From Candidatus Bathyarchaeota archaeon (GTDB lineage: Archaea; Thermoproteota; Bathyarchaeia; Bathyarchaeales; Bathycorpusculaceae), in NCBI GenBank assembly GCA_030673805.1, contig DAOVIH010000001.1, positions 1-55,093 on the forward strand: 55,093 nt of DNA, written 5' to 3'. This document shows, one piece after another, positions 32,055 through 40,860 of the stretch (the first letter of the stretch is position 1; every line of letters begins with the position of its first letter). Position numbers and translations under genes: made by a program. The notes below the pieces were generated by a model that saw nothing but the letters and a program-made list of their open reading frames with translations, did not search any database and was not told where the DNA came from.

Positions 32055-32723
32055 TTAGTCTCTGCTTGCAAGGATAAGGATGTAGTCAGCTGTGTCTGCA
32101 CACATGTCAGCGGCGTGTTCGATGAATTCTATCAGATCGTTGAAAATCACCATAGCCCCGCAGTTCATTTTCGTCCCGTACTTGACGAACAATGCCTTGG
32201 TTTTTAGGTATTCTTCGTCTATGTCATGTTCAATTTCTTCGACTCGTCTAGCCCCTTCAATCGCTTCGTTCGGATTTGACGAAATTTTTTCGATGCTACC
32301 TTTCAAGGTTTGGGCAGTTTCCACAAGCTTCGAAGTCATCAATCTCGTGTTTTCGCAGAGCTGCATAGGAACCTCGGCCTCCGTCAACATCTCCAAGCAC
32401 CTAGCCGCGTCCTTTGTGTGATCTGCTAGAGTGTCCAAACGCTTGACAAGGTGCAACAGGTCTTCCCGGTAATCTGATATCAAAGCTGCCCCTTTGGACA
32501 ATTCCATGAAAACCTCTGTGCGCAATCTGTCAACTTCTTCTTCTGCGGCAAAAAGGGCCTCAATGTTCTTCTTGGTTCCGTTCATATCTTGTTCGGAAAA
32601 GCTCTTAACCGCTTTTTCAAGCAGTGTTACGGTGTGTAGCGCCTTTGTTATCTGCTCATGTGCTAGTTCTAAACCTTTGGTACGTCGTCTCTTCTCAAAC
32701 CAACCGTAGCTTCTTCTGTTCAA
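32055..32723 (-). CDS. DUF47 (PhoU-like, Pit accessory) family protein
   Basis: A 222-residue all-helical protein of the DUF47/PhoU fold, usually paired with Pit-type phosphate permeases. Two three-helix repeats are visible. Metal-type motifs are AAEEEVDRLRTEVFMELSKGA, HLVKRLDTLADHTKDAARCLEML and VEEIEHDIDEEYLKTKALF, then IFNDLIEFIEHAADMCADTADYI. No Pit transporter gene is next to it here. ATG at 32723. Confidence 0.85.
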   Translation of the reverse strand: MNRRSYGWFEKRRRTKGLELAHEQITKALHTVTLLEKAVKSFSEQDMNGTKKNIEALFAAEEEVDRLRTEVFMELSKGAALISDYREDLLHLVKRLDTLADHTKDAARCLEMLTEAEVPMQLCENTRLMTSKLVETAQTLKGSIEKISSNPNEAIEGARRVEEIEHDIDEEYLKTKALFVKYGTKMNCGAMVIFNDLIEFIEHAADMCADTADYILILASRD

Positions 32724-32923
32724 GATGAACTCTCCTTAGGCATTATTTTGGAATGATAGACATATAACCCTTCTCCACTTGCAGTTGTGAGATTCTTAGA
32801 GTGTAGGGACTAAATGCTGTTGAAGAAAGAAATGAATAGAAAGGGAGAATTGGTTCTGGAGTTTCTCACTCCGAACGTTCAGACCAAGGAAGAGAAATTG
32901 AGTGGAGTGAGAACCTTGTGCGT

Positions 32924-33409
32924 TTATTGGCAACCTTCTTCTGAGGTCCAGTATTCATCAGCTGAACCGTCTGCTCTTATGACTAGTTCTTTCTTGAATA
33001 TTGGTGCTTCACTTTTGTACCTATCAACGGCTAACCTCAATGTTGGCCATACTTCTTTTCGATGAGAACCTGCGACTGAAACATACACTAAGTCTTCGCC
33101 AACGTTAAACTCTCCGATCAAATGATGGATTTGAACATTGATTATTCCCGGATTCTTTGATAGATCTTTGCAGATTTTTTCTAAGACTTCGTTGGCTTTC
33201 TCTTCATATGTTTCTAGAATCAGCTTTTTCACTTTTTCGCCGTTCACTGTTTCACCCCTAACTACGCCTACGAACAGGGCTACTGCACCAGCTTTTCTGA
33301 AATTGTCAGTATTCTTGGTGATAGCAATCAGGTCCGAGAGAGAAAATGTTCCTTTTTTATGAATACCCCTATAGCTAGTCAAACTTATCACTGACCAATA
33401 TTTCCGCAA
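32924..33409 (-). CDS. moaE: Molybdopterin synthase catalytic subunit (MoaE)
   Basis: Inserts dithiolene sulfur into precursor Z using thiocarboxylated MoaD. Motifs: KAGAVALFVGVVRGETVNGE, LILETYEEKANEVLEKI, IQIHHLIGEFNVGEDLVYVSVAGSHR... region, and the catalytic lysines of DRYKSEAPIFKKE. The family usually begins near IHKKGTFSLSD, so the 15-20 residues before it are doubtful; the true start could be the GTG 33391 or a non-standard codon. A MoaD/ThiS-like gene is 20 kb away at 53.0 kb. No tungsten/molybdenum enzyme is in the window. Confidence 0.9.
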   Translation of the reverse strand: MRKYWSVISLTSYRGIHKKGTFSLSDLIAITKNTDNFRKAGAVALFVGVVRGETVNGEKVKKLILETYEEKANEVLEKICKDLSKNPGIINVQIHHLIGEFNVGEDLVYVSVAGSHRKEVWPTLRLAVDRYKSEAPIFKKELVIRADGSADEYWTSEEGCQ

Positions 33410-33497
33410 TAGTGATTATGGGCGGTTTTTTAAATGCTGTTTTCGCAGCATCTTTTTTCCAAAGTTGGTTTGTAGCTAGGCGTTTTTTCGAAGGAAA

Positions 33498-34130
33498 CTA
33501 TGCTTGCTCCGCAGTTTGAATTGGCGGTTTGGCTACTTGAACTGGAGTGACGGGAGGAGCAATTAGTTTAGATTTCCTAATTCCTACATGTCTCAGTGGC
33601 GCTACCTTCTTCGCTTTATTGTAAATGTCTGATGCTATTTTTCCGAGAACCACCTCTTGGATGAATTGGTCGAAGTTCAACGCTGCAGTTTTTTCGTTTA
33701 TTATTTCTTCCATTATCTTGCGTATAATTTTTTCCTGAGATGTTTTGATTCTGGAAAGTGTTAAGGCTGAAACAGCAATCCGCATCTTATATCCGTCCTT
33801 GGTTACAAGAGTGAATATTCCGTCTACTTTGGTTGTTCTCCTTCTCACCAAACTTCGTAAGTAGTCACGTGAGTATTCGTGACCTGTAAACAAGGTACTT
33901 GCAGTCTTGCCCTCAACCTCGCTCACTTGAAAGAACATTTTGAGGTATTGATGTGAAAAGTCGCTAGTAATATCATAAAGAGTAGCCTCGACGATCCTGC
34001 CGATGAGTTGTTCCTTATCCCCGGCAGGCACCGAGCCCAACTCAACATTTCCAAAATAGTGAGGTGCCACTACTAAATACCAGGCTTTGCCTCGCCATTT
34101 ATCCCGTATTTTCTTCGATTTTGAAGACAA
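33498..34130 (-). CDS. rps3ae: Ribosomal protein eS1 (S3Ae)
   Basis: A 210-residue small-subunit protein. Seen: RDKWRGKAWYLVVAPHYFGNVELGSVPA, TLYDITSDFSHQYLKMFFQV, GHEYSRDYLRSLVRRRTTKVDGIF, and a Pro-rich tail. The start is TTG at 34130 behind GAGGAT. It lies 48 bases after serS on the same strand, so the two may be cotranscribed. Confidence 0.95.
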   Translation of the reverse strand: MSSKSKKIRDKWRGKAWYLVVAPHYFGNVELGSVPAGDKEQLIGRIVEATLYDITSDFSHQYLKMFFQVSEVEGKTASTLFTGHEYSRDYLRSLVRRRTTKVDGIFTLVTKDGYKMRIAVSALTLSRIKTSQEKIIRKIMEEIINEKTAALNFDQFIQEVVLGKIASDIYNKAKKVAPLRHVGIRKSKLIAPPVTPVQVAKPPIQTAEQA

Positions 34131-34178
34131 GTTTATCCTCCAAACGTTCCTTCAACATTCTCACCGAATATTAAAAGG

Positions 34179-35468
34179 TTACCGTTTTGCCTCCATTTTC
34201 TCCATGTCACCCAGATACTTCCTCAAGACGCTAGGAATTACAATTGACCCATCTCTTTCCTGAAAGTTTTCTAATATAGCAACAATCAATCTCCCCGTGG
34301 CTATAGCTGTTGAATTTAAGGTATGCACAAATCCTTTTGGAGGGGCCCCATCTTTTTCTCTAAATCGAATTTTTAGTCTTCTGGCTTGGTAGTCCGTGCA
34401 GTTACTACACGAGATTATTTCTCGGTAGTTGTTTTGAGCTGGCATCCAAGCTTCAACATCATATTTTTTTGCAGCCACAGTTCCGATGTCGCCAGTACAG
34501 ACATTTACCACCCTATATGGAATATTCAGTTTTTGGACAAGTTCTTCTGCATTGTGGATTAGTTCTTCATGCATTTCAGATGATTCTTCAGGTTTGCAGA
34601 AGACAAATTGTTCAATTTTGTTAAACTGGTGAGTTCGAAAGATCCCCCTAGTGTCTCTGCCGTGGGCTCCAGCCTCTCTTCTGAAGCAGACGCTGGCCCC
34701 GGCGAGTTTGAGTGGTAACTCATCTTCTTTTAGGGTTTCGTTCATAAACATAGCCGCCATCGGATGTTCCGAAGTCGCGATTAAGTAGAGGTCTTCATTT
34801 TCAATTTTGTATAATACATCTTCAAAATCACCAAGGGCTGTTACGCCTTCGTAAGGGCCTCGTCGCATCAAACAAGGCGGAATGATTGCTAGATACCCCT
34901 TTTTCGTTAGCTCTTCCATTGCATAACTCATCAACGCCATATCCAACAATGCCCCGGTGCCTTTAAGGAAGAAGAATCTCGAACCAGCAACTTTTCCCGC
35001 CCTTTCGATATCCAAGATGCCGAGTTCCTGGCCTAAATCAATGTGATTTCTTGTTTGAAAAGCAAATTTTGGTATGGCCCCCCATTTCCTAATTTGAACG
35101 TTGTCATGTTCGCTTTTTCCGACGGGTACGGTTTCGTGCAACAGATTAGGAATCTGCATAAGATAGTCGTGTGTTCTTTTTTCTGTGTCATTTACATTCT
35201 GTTCTACGTTTGTTATTTGGGTGTCCAACTTTCTTGCGCTGTCTACAATTTCTTTTGTGCCTTTTCCCGCTTTTTTCAGTGCTGCAATTTCTGCGGTGAG
35301 TAGTTTTCTTTTGTGCCTTAAATTGTTCAGTTGTGTTAATTCTAGGCGCCATTTCTTGTCAAGATCAATTAGTTTTTCTAGAGTTTTGGTGTTTTCAGGT
35401 TTTCCCCTTTTGGTCAGATTGTTCTTGACATATTCTGGGTTTTCACGAATTAACCTAATATCTAACAT
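34179..35468 (-). CDS. serS: Seryl-tRNA synthetase
   Basis: Class II synthetase of the common SerRS type, not the rare methanogen form. The N-terminal MLDIRLIRENPEYVKNNLTKRG leads into the long tRNA-binding coiled coil (residues ~30-105). Motif 2 is CFRREAGAHGRDTRGIFRTHQFNKIEQF, and motif 3 contains NSTAIATGRLIVAILENFQ. Also seen: TSEHPMAAMF and ISCSNCTDYQARRL. I place the start at ATG 35468, since a GTG at 35477 adds only three residues before the family's usual beginning. Confidence 0.96.
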   Translation of the reverse strand: MLDIRLIRENPEYVKNNLTKRGKPENTKTLEKLIDLDKKWRLELTQLNNLRHKRKLLTAEIAALKKAGKGTKEIVDSARKLDTQITNVEQNVNDTEKRTHDYLMQIPNLLHETVPVGKSEHDNVQIRKWGAIPKFAFQTRNHIDLGQELGILDIERAGKVAGSRFFFLKGTGALLDMALMSYAMEELTKKGYLAIIPPCLMRRGPYEGVTALGDFEDVLYKIENEDLYLIATSEHPMAAMFMNETLKEDELPLKLAGASVCFRREAGAHGRDTRGIFRTHQFNKIEQFVFCKPEESSEMHEELIHNAEELVQKLNIPYRVVNVCTGDIGTVAAKKYDVEAWMPAQNNYREIISCSNCTDYQARRLKIRFREKDGAPPKGFVHTLNSTAIATGRLIVAILENFQERDGSIVIPSVLRKYLGDMEKMEAKR

Positions 35469-35673
35469 CTTTTTCACGTGGAGAAGGTCGTTTGAAGGTT
35501 ATACTGGTAGCGCAGATTGGCGCTCTATCTTAACATTGAATTGGCTATTTAACCTTGCTATGGGGGAAGAAGTTCAACCGTATTTCAATCGGCGTTAGAT
35601 TCTACTAGGTTGAGAGCAAACTTTGTTATACTCCAGTTTATTTACTAATTGCTTAATTGATGGAGAAAAAACC

Positions 35674-36270
35674 ATGCTCACCAAGTTGAAGAAGAGGGTG
35701 GAACAGCTTTTGGTTTTTGAAGCAAAAGTAGCGCATGGAATTGGGTTATCTCCTAACATGATAAGCTTTTTAGGCTTTACATTCGCCATATTTTCTGCAT
35801 TAACGTTTGCAACTGGGCAGAAACAGCCGTTCAGCCTCGTTTTAGCCTCTGCTTTGCTTTTCGCTTCCGGATTCTGTGACGCATTAGATGGAGTATTAGC
35901 AAGAAACTACGGGAAAACAACCGTGTTTGGAGGTTTTTTGGATTCCCTTTTGGATAGATATGCCGACGCATCTGTTTATATTGGCATAATTGTAGGTGGA
36001 TTATGTGATCCTTTTTGGGGGTTGGTGGCTCTAGCAGGTTCGTTTTTAGTAAGTTATAGCCGTGCAAGAGCTGAAGCGAGCGGGATAAAGATGGAATCTG
36101 TAGGTATCGCAGAAAGAGCAGAACGGATCCTAATACTGAGTTTTGCAGCCATAGCTGCAGCTTTTTGGGTGCCAGCCCTCAACTTTGGAATAGTACTGCT
36201 TGCCATACTCACAAACTTAACCGTGGTGCAGAGAGGACACCACGTATACAAACTGCTAAAGAAAAAGTAG
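35674..36270 (+). CDS. CDP-alcohol phosphatidyltransferase, probable archaetidylinositol phosphate synthase
   Basis: A 198-residue membrane enzyme with about six helices. The CDP-alcohol phosphotransferase motif is complete: DALDGVLAR...GGFLDSLLDRYAD (DGx2ARx8Gx3Dx3D, with GKTTVFG between). Archaeal members join CDP-archaeol to inositol phosphate, glycerol phosphate or serine. The presence of inositol-phosphate synthase in the window and the sequence ARNYGKTT favour the inositol type, but the substrate is inferred. ATG 35674 with GGAG upstream. Confidence 0.87.
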   Translation: MLTKLKKRVEQLLVFEAKVAHGIGLSPNMISFLGFTFAIFSALTFATGQKQPFSLVLASALLFASGFCDALDGVLARNYGKTTVFGGFLDSLLDRYADASVYIGIIVGGLCDPFWGLVALAGSFLVSYSRARAEASGIKMESVGIAERAERILILSFAAIAAAFWVPALNFGIVLLAILTNLTVVQRGHHVYKLLKKK

Positions 36271-36281
36271 ATTACGTGAAA

Positions 36282-36569
36282 CTATCGCCTTCTTGGGCGC
36301 GAATGCCTATCCTTTTGGGCTCTAACTTTAACGATCCCACGATGAACCGCGCATGAAATGCAGTAATGTTTGGTATCTGTCCAAGAAGCCAAGTAAGTAC
36401 CTTTTTGTCGGAGCTCCTTAGCTAATTGAGGCTCAACAAAGGAAACTCGACGAGTGGACTTTTTAGCCTTGTCACGCGGAACCAGCTGCCCACACGATCC
36501 ACACTGCACCCGACCGCTGCTTCCTTTACTGCCTTTGGATCTACCTCGGCTCTTTCTCTTGGAAGGCAA
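36282..36569 (-). CDS. rps26e: Ribosomal protein eS26
   Basis: A 95-residue zinc-binding small-subunit protein. It has CGSCGQLVPRDKAKK, the core SFVEPQLAKELRQKG, and CISCAVHRGIVKVRA, with basic ends. eS26 is found in TACK and Asgard archaea and eukaryotes but not in Euryarchaeota, so it is a lineage marker. TTG start. A TATA-like AAAATTTAATTAA lies at about 36600-36614 on the minus strand. It is convergent with the phosphatidyltransferase gene, 11 bases apart. Confidence 0.95.
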   Translation of the reverse strand: MPSKRKSRGRSKGSKGSSGRVQCGSCGQLVPRDKAKKSTRRVSFVEPQLAKELRQKGTYLASWTDTKHYCISCAVHRGIVKVRAQKDRHSRPRRR

Positions 36570-36619
36570 CTAAATGCACCGTTTTTACCCTTGTAACCAA
36601 ATTAATTAAATTTTCTTCC

Positions 36620-37519
36620 TTATATATCTGCGCGTATCTTCAAGATGTGAGCTATATTCGCTTTTAAACTAGTTTTAGGGAGGATTCTGCCTGATTTTGA
36701 AGTCATCAAGCTAGTGACTCCCGGGCCATGCCCTGCAGTGACACAGTTGGTATGCACAATTATGCCAATTGAAATAGCCCCTTGGCGATAGACTCTTCCA
36801 AAGGAGTGATCAGCGTCAGCAATACCCACCAAATCACCAATCATCAAATTATCAAGTCCATATTGTTCGCGCATATCTTGATCAAAAAGTTGGACGTCAT
36901 AATCCCCTGAATAGGTATGGTTCGTTCCCAACCCTGCTCCCATAATAGCTGCCGGGATTAGGTGCTTCACTGGAACCTCAAGTCGCCCACCAGTCGATTT
37001 GAGATCCAAGGCCTCAAGAAAGCCAGGATCCATGTTCATCACTTTCACTTCAGGAAAATCTACGAGCTTTAAGCCCACTCCAAAGGCTTTCACCATAATC
37101 TTATCACCGATAACAAGTGCCTCAAGAGTTGCAGGCGGAAAATCCACTAGAACATGATCTATTCCACCATGTTTGCCCGTTACCACACCTTTGTCTCCCT
37201 TTGCGTCGCCACTCACAACTATCGCCTCATTCCCCACGCATGATAACACATTGAGAGCAAGATTAGATCCCTGCCCAAATCGGGGGTGATTTTCTTTGTT
37301 CTCTATACTAACACCAGGTTCTACATGATCGGCTTCCCAGTTACAGGCCGAGTCGCCAACCCGCAGATTATAAGTGATCCCTCCAACACCGGGTAGAACC
37401 TTAGGGGTGCCCGTAGCCGAGACACTGTAGACGGATCTTCTGATTATTGGACTTGCTACTTCCCCAATTACTGATATTTTCACTAGCTTGTCAGCGTTTG
37501 TTCTCAAAGTAAGACACAC
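36620..37519 (-). CDS. DUF4438 domain protein
   Basis: A 299-residue protein of the DUF4438 family; function unknown. Visible blocks: GTPKVLPGVGGITYNLRVGDSACNWEADHVEPGVSI (begins about residue 37), GNEAIVVSGDAKGDKGVVTGKHGGIDHVLVDF, PAAIMGAGLGTNHTYSGDYDVQLFD, and GIIVHTNCVTAGHGPGVTSLM. The Gly/His-rich motifs and Asp/His clusters look like metal sites. GTG start; TATA-like AGTTTTATTAG at 37550-37561 on the minus strand. Single gene. Confidence 0.8.
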   Translation of the reverse strand: MCLTLRTNADKLVKISVIGEVASPIIRRSVYSVSATGTPKVLPGVGGITYNLRVGDSACNWEADHVEPGVSIENKENHPRFGQGSNLALNVLSCVGNEAIVVSGDAKGDKGVVTGKHGGIDHVLVDFPPATLEALVIGDKIMVKAFGVGLKLVDFPEVKVMNMDPGFLEALDLKSTGGRLEVPVKHLIPAAIMGAGLGTNHTYSGDYDVQLFDQDMREQYGLDNLMIGDLVGIADADHSFGRVYRQGAISIGIIVHTNCVTAGHGPGVTSLMTSKSGRILPKTSLKANIAHILKIRADI

Positions 37520-38087
37520 TTCGTTGAATAGTGTGGATTATTTGGCGGGAGCTAATAAAACTTGATGTTGGCATTCTTTAGCATCTATAAGGAAAACTAC
37601 TATCGACAGCGTTTACAGTCCAATCTAATCTAGCTGATGGAAAATGGAAAGCCACAAAAACGCCTATGTGTACCCAAACAGAAAAAACATCGGATAATCC
37701 GTCCTGCATCAGGTAAGGAACTCTCGAATACTGTGGCCCTGGCGGTTTTTGTAGTGGGGCAATCAAAAAAAGAGTGAGAGGAAAAAACTAACGCTAATAA
37801 TTGTTATTTTGCCATCAGGCGAGAAAACTTTAACCCCATTAATTGTAGGAAATGGTTGACAGTTTAACTACAGACCTTTTCCACAATTAATCGGCAGGAT
37901 ATTGAATAGTTATGGAGGTCTATTCATAGGACCGATTTCAGCATTTTGGTTGAAAAACAAACCAGTTATACGTAAGCCAGATTGGAACGCTCCCTATCGA
38001 CGTCTAGCAACTCTTAAATGTACGGTTTCTATTGTGGAACTTGAGTGTAGCAAAACTCAGTTTTGTCGCAATCAGGGTGGAACTCAA
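37520..38087. other. Long intergenic region between DUF4438 and CBS genes
   Basis: About 570 bases. It holds the leftward DUF4438 promoter (about 37550), a possible 46-codon frame (37637-37777), and AT-rich DNA with no tRNA or repeat that I can recognise. An open frame extends the CBS gene back to 37902 but lacks a ribosome binding site, and its residues look random. Confidence 0.4.
37637..37777 (+). CDS. Doubtful 46-aa basic protein
   Basis: ATG to TGA, reading MENGKPQKRLCVPKQKKHRI, then IRPASGKELSNTV and a short hydrophobic ALAVFVVG. It is strongly basic. A TATA-like catctataagg lies near 37583-37593. No clear ribosome binding site is visible. I do not recognise it; it may be chance. Confidence 0.2.
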   Translation: MENGKPQKRLCVPKQKKHRIIRPASGKELSNTVALAVFVVGQSKKE

Positions 38088-38663
38088 ATGTCCGAAATTG
38101 GAATAAGAACGAGAATGATTGTCAAGGATGTCATGAGTAGTCCAGTCATAACCACAAGTGAAGATGCTAACTCGAGCCACGTTGCCCAACTTATGAAAAA
38201 AAACCAGCTAGGTTGCGTAATAGTTACAAACAAAGAAGCTAAACCCTTAGGAGTAATTACTGAAAGCGACTTGGTTACTAGGGTTCTAGCAAAGAACCTT
38301 GCACCAGATACAATAGAAGCGAAAGAGATTATGACCTCTCCGTTAATTACAATAGAGCCTGAAACCACAATAAACGAAGCGGCAAGAAGAATGAGTCGAC
38401 TTAATATCAGAAGGCTAGGGGTAGTTTATAAAGGCGAACTTTTCGGAATAATCTCCAGCAAAGATATTCTTGGAGTAATGCCAGAACTCATAGAGCTAAT
38501 ACAGGAAACTACACGTCTAGAGAAGGCTAATAGCCCAGAAGAAAATGAAGAAGCACCACTTACCGGATACTGTGATAGGTGTGAAGCTTATTCAGAGAAT
38601 CTAAAAAATAATAACGGACAAAACTTGTGTGAAGACTGCAGAATAGAATTGGAAATCCAATAG
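38088..38663 (+). CDS. CBS-pair protein with C-terminal zinc ribbon
   Basis: A 191-residue protein with two CBS motifs (about residues 10-60 and 75-125: VKDVMSSPVITTSEDAN, GVITESDLVTRVL, AKEIMTSPLITIEPETT, GIISSKDIL), forming an adenosine-nucleotide-binding Bateman module. A C-terminal four-cysteine ribbon follows (GYCDRCEAYSENL...LCEDCRIE). The ATG at 38088 has AGGGTGG upstream. It likely senses AMP/ATP or SAM and acts on a nucleic acid or protein partner, but the target is unknown. Confidence 0.85.
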   Translation: MSEIGIRTRMIVKDVMSSPVITTSEDANSSHVAQLMKKNQLGCVIVTNKEAKPLGVITESDLVTRVLAKNLAPDTIEAKEIMTSPLITIEPETTINEAARRMSRLNIRRLGVVYKGELFGIISSKDILGVMPELIELIQETTRLEKANSPEENEEAPLTGYCDRCEAYSENLKNNNGQNLCEDCRIELEIQ

Positions 38664-38738
38664 CCAAACCTTTTTCCTTGAAATGAGAAAAATTCTGTCC
38701 AAAGTATGGGACTCCATTGAAAAAATAAACTTTAACTA

Positions 38739-40121
38739 ATGTCTCACCCTTATCCAAGTGGGAGAGACACAGATTTGATTGTGGATTCGGTACTTGTTAA
38801 CGCCAAAGCCTATTTCAAGAGAGAAATTGTTGACTGCGCTATAGCCATCGAAAACGGTGAAGTGTTCAAGATAGGCAAAGAGACGCAAATGCCCAAAGCT
38901 GACCAACGGTTTGTTTTGAACAAATCATTGGTGTTACCAGGTTTGATAGATCCGCACGTACACCTGCGGGATGAGGGTAAGGCTTACAAAGAAGACTTTT
39001 ACACAGGCACTGCGGCTGCCGCTGCAGGAGGGGTAACCACTGTCTTAGACATGCCCAACAACGCACCAGTTACAATGAGCGCGGAAACGTTAGGGAACCG
39101 CATAAAGATTGCCAAGAAGAAAATCCTCGTCAATGTGGGGTTTTACTCTGAATTTCCGATTGAACCGAAAGGAATAAGAGATATTGTAGATGAAGGTGCG
39201 GTGGCATTTAAACTCTTCATGGGAAAACAGGTAGGCGGATTAGGCATTAATGACGATCGGGCAGTAGAAGGCGCTCTTAGAAAGGCTGGCGAATTGGGAG
39301 TTCCAGTGGCTGTCCACGCAGAAGACGAGAAAGAACTGAAAAAAAACGAGGAAAAAATGAGGCGTTCCAACCGCCATGATGTGTCGGCTTTTCGTGAAGC
39401 ACATGAAGAAATCGTTGAACTCAAAGCTATTGAACGGTTACTGAGAATTACTGAAAAAACTGGTGCTGCTCTGCATTTCTGTCACATAACGACTGAAGAG
39501 GGTCTAAGCGCTATTATTAGAGGGAAAAAAACTGGGAGATTAGCGACCTGTGAGGTGACACCGCATCATCTCCTGTTATCTAGTGATGATTTCGGGCGTT
39601 ATGGAATGGCAGCAGTGACAATTCCGCCCCTACGGGGTAAGAGACACATCAAAGCCCTTTGGAATGGAATTCTAAACGGATGGATAGATGTTCTTGGTTC
39701 TGATCATGCGCCTCACGCCTTTAGGGAGAAAGATGCTAGCAGTATCTGGGATGTGAAAGCAGGCATTCCAGGTCTAGAAACAACTTTGCCCCTTGTAATG
39801 TCGCTTGTAATGAAGAAACGAATTTCATTGGACAGAGCAGTTTCCCTTTTATCAGAAAAACCCGCAGAAATTTTCGGTTTAAAAGACAGAGGTTTATTGG
39901 AAGAGGGAAAAAAGGCGGACTTGGTGGTAGTGGATTTAAAGAAGAAATTCAAGATTGACGCTTCAAAGTTTCATTCTAAAGCCAAGTATTCTCCGTTTGA
40001 CGGTTGGGAAGTCCAAGGGAAGCTTTTAAAGACTTTCGTAAACGGCCGTTTGGTGATGGAAGATGACGAAATTGTGGAGAAGGCCGGATGCGGAGTGGCA
40101 ATTCGGAGAAATAGCGTGTGA
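38739..40121 (+). CDS. pyrC: Dihydroorotase
   Basis: Cyclises carbamoyl-aspartate in pyrimidine synthesis. The 460 residues are of the class I (metal, carboxylated-lysine) type: metal His73 and His75 in DPHVHLRDEG, Lys158 in AVAFKLFMGK, VAVHAED, LHFCHITTEEGL, CEVTPHHLLL, and the catalytic Asp in LGSDHAPH. GLLEEGKKADLVVVD closes the barrel. It overlaps the next gene by four bases. No aspartate carbamoyltransferase is nearby. Confidence 0.94.
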   Translation: MSHPYPSGRDTDLIVDSVLVNAKAYFKREIVDCAIAIENGEVFKIGKETQMPKADQRFVLNKSLVLPGLIDPHVHLRDEGKAYKEDFYTGTAAAAAGGVTTVLDMPNNAPVTMSAETLGNRIKIAKKKILVNVGFYSEFPIEPKGIRDIVDEGAVAFKLFMGKQVGGLGINDDRAVEGALRKAGELGVPVAVHAEDEKELKKNEEKMRRSNRHDVSAFREAHEEIVELKAIERLLRITEKTGAALHFCHITTEEGLSAIIRGKKTGRLATCEVTPHHLLLSSDDFGRYGMAAVTIPPLRGKRHIKALWNGILNGWIDVLGSDHAPHAFREKDASSIWDVKAGIPGLETTLPLVMSLVMKKRISLDRAVSLLSEKPAEIFGLKDRGLLEEGKKADLVVVDLKKKFKIDASKFHSKAKYSPFDGWEVQGKLLKTFVNGRLVMEDDEIVEKAGCGVAIRRNSV

Positions 40122-40603
40122 GATTCATCACTGATGGAATGCTTGGAAAACTTACTAGATGGCTTCGAATCTTAGGACACGACGTTGAATACTCGATTGA
40201 TCTCAATGATAACGAATTAATCGAAGTAGCTATTGAGAGTTCGCGAATCCTTCTTACGAAAGATCGGGCATTGTATAAGAGAGCCCGGACTATGGGGGTC
40301 AATGCCTTTTGCGTTGAAGGTAACACGGGAGCCCAACGTCTTGCGGAACTTTCAAGACGATTCAACGTAATGTTAACCGTGGATGTCACCAATTCTCTCT
40401 GTCCCACATGTAACAAGAGACTCCTGAAAGCAACAAAGAAAGAAGTAGCCTACAGAGTTGAAAAAAAAACCTTAGCTCATTACAACTTTTTCTTAAGATG
40501 CCCTGAATGCGGGAGAATATATTGGATAGGAGCCCACTGGAAAAGGATATATGGAACTCTTTCAGAAGCAACAGAGATTTTAAACAAGAAAAGAGAAAGC
40601 TAG
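40118..40603 (+). CDS. Mut7-C RNase domain protein with zinc ribbon
   Basis: A 161-residue Mut7-C family protein, a PIN-like nuclease fold followed by a zinc ribbon. N-domain: FITDGMLGKLTRWLRILGHDVEYS (Asp6 a likely metal ligand), SRILLTKDRALYKRA. Ribbon: LCPTCNKRL...RCPECGRIYWIGAHWKR. A role in RNA turnover is presumed from the fold. GTG start within the end of pyrC (overlap 40118-40121). Its stop overlaps the convergent rpoK stop. Confidence 0.9.
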   Translation: MRFITDGMLGKLTRWLRILGHDVEYSIDLNDNELIEVAIESSRILLTKDRALYKRARTMGVNAFCVEGNTGAQRLAELSRRFNVMLTVDVTNSLCPTCNKRLLKATKKEVAYRVEKKTLAHYNFFLRCPECGRIYWIGAHWKRIYGTLSEATEILNKKRES

Positions 40604-40839
40604 TTCTGTTTTAGCAGCCAGTGTAACGGAATATCCTGATAGGTACCATCAGGTAATGTCCGCCTTATCGTGATTGGCAAAACTTTTGATTCAAACTCAG
40701 CCAAAGCGATATCTATTGCACTAGAGAACGCTTCATCAAACTCGATTAGGATTGGAGCGCTCATAGAAATTTGTAGGGCCCTTGCACCTACTATTCTTGC
40801 TTTCTCGAAACGAGTAATTTTTGGAGGTCCTATAGAAAT
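40600..40839 (-). CDS. rpoK: RNA polymerase subunit K (Rpb6), no standard start codon
   Basis: The minus strand encodes GPPKITRFEKARIVGARALQ, then MSAPILIEFDEAFSSAIDIA and ITIRRTLPDGTYQDIPLHW: unmistakable RpoK, the omega/Rpb6 homologue that clamps the largest subunit. There is no ATG, GTG or TTG between the thermosome TAG (40861-40863) and the conserved core. The first in-frame candidates are ACG at 40857, ATT at 40839 and ATA at 40833. I mark ATT, giving 79 residues. The reading frame is the same as that of the thermosome, whose TAG is the only break. Standard gene finders will miss it. Confidence 0.85.
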   Translation of the reverse strand: MSIGPPKITRFEKARIVGARALQISMSAPILIEFDEAFSSAIDIALAEFESKVLPITIRRTLPDGTYQDIPLHWLLKQN

Positions 40840-40860
40840 TTTGGCGGTTCCGGACGTATT

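Noticed and set aside
37902..38087. N-terminal extension of the CBS protein
   Set aside because: It has no ribosome binding site and no CBS or other motif, while a good AGGGTGG precedes the ATG at 38088.
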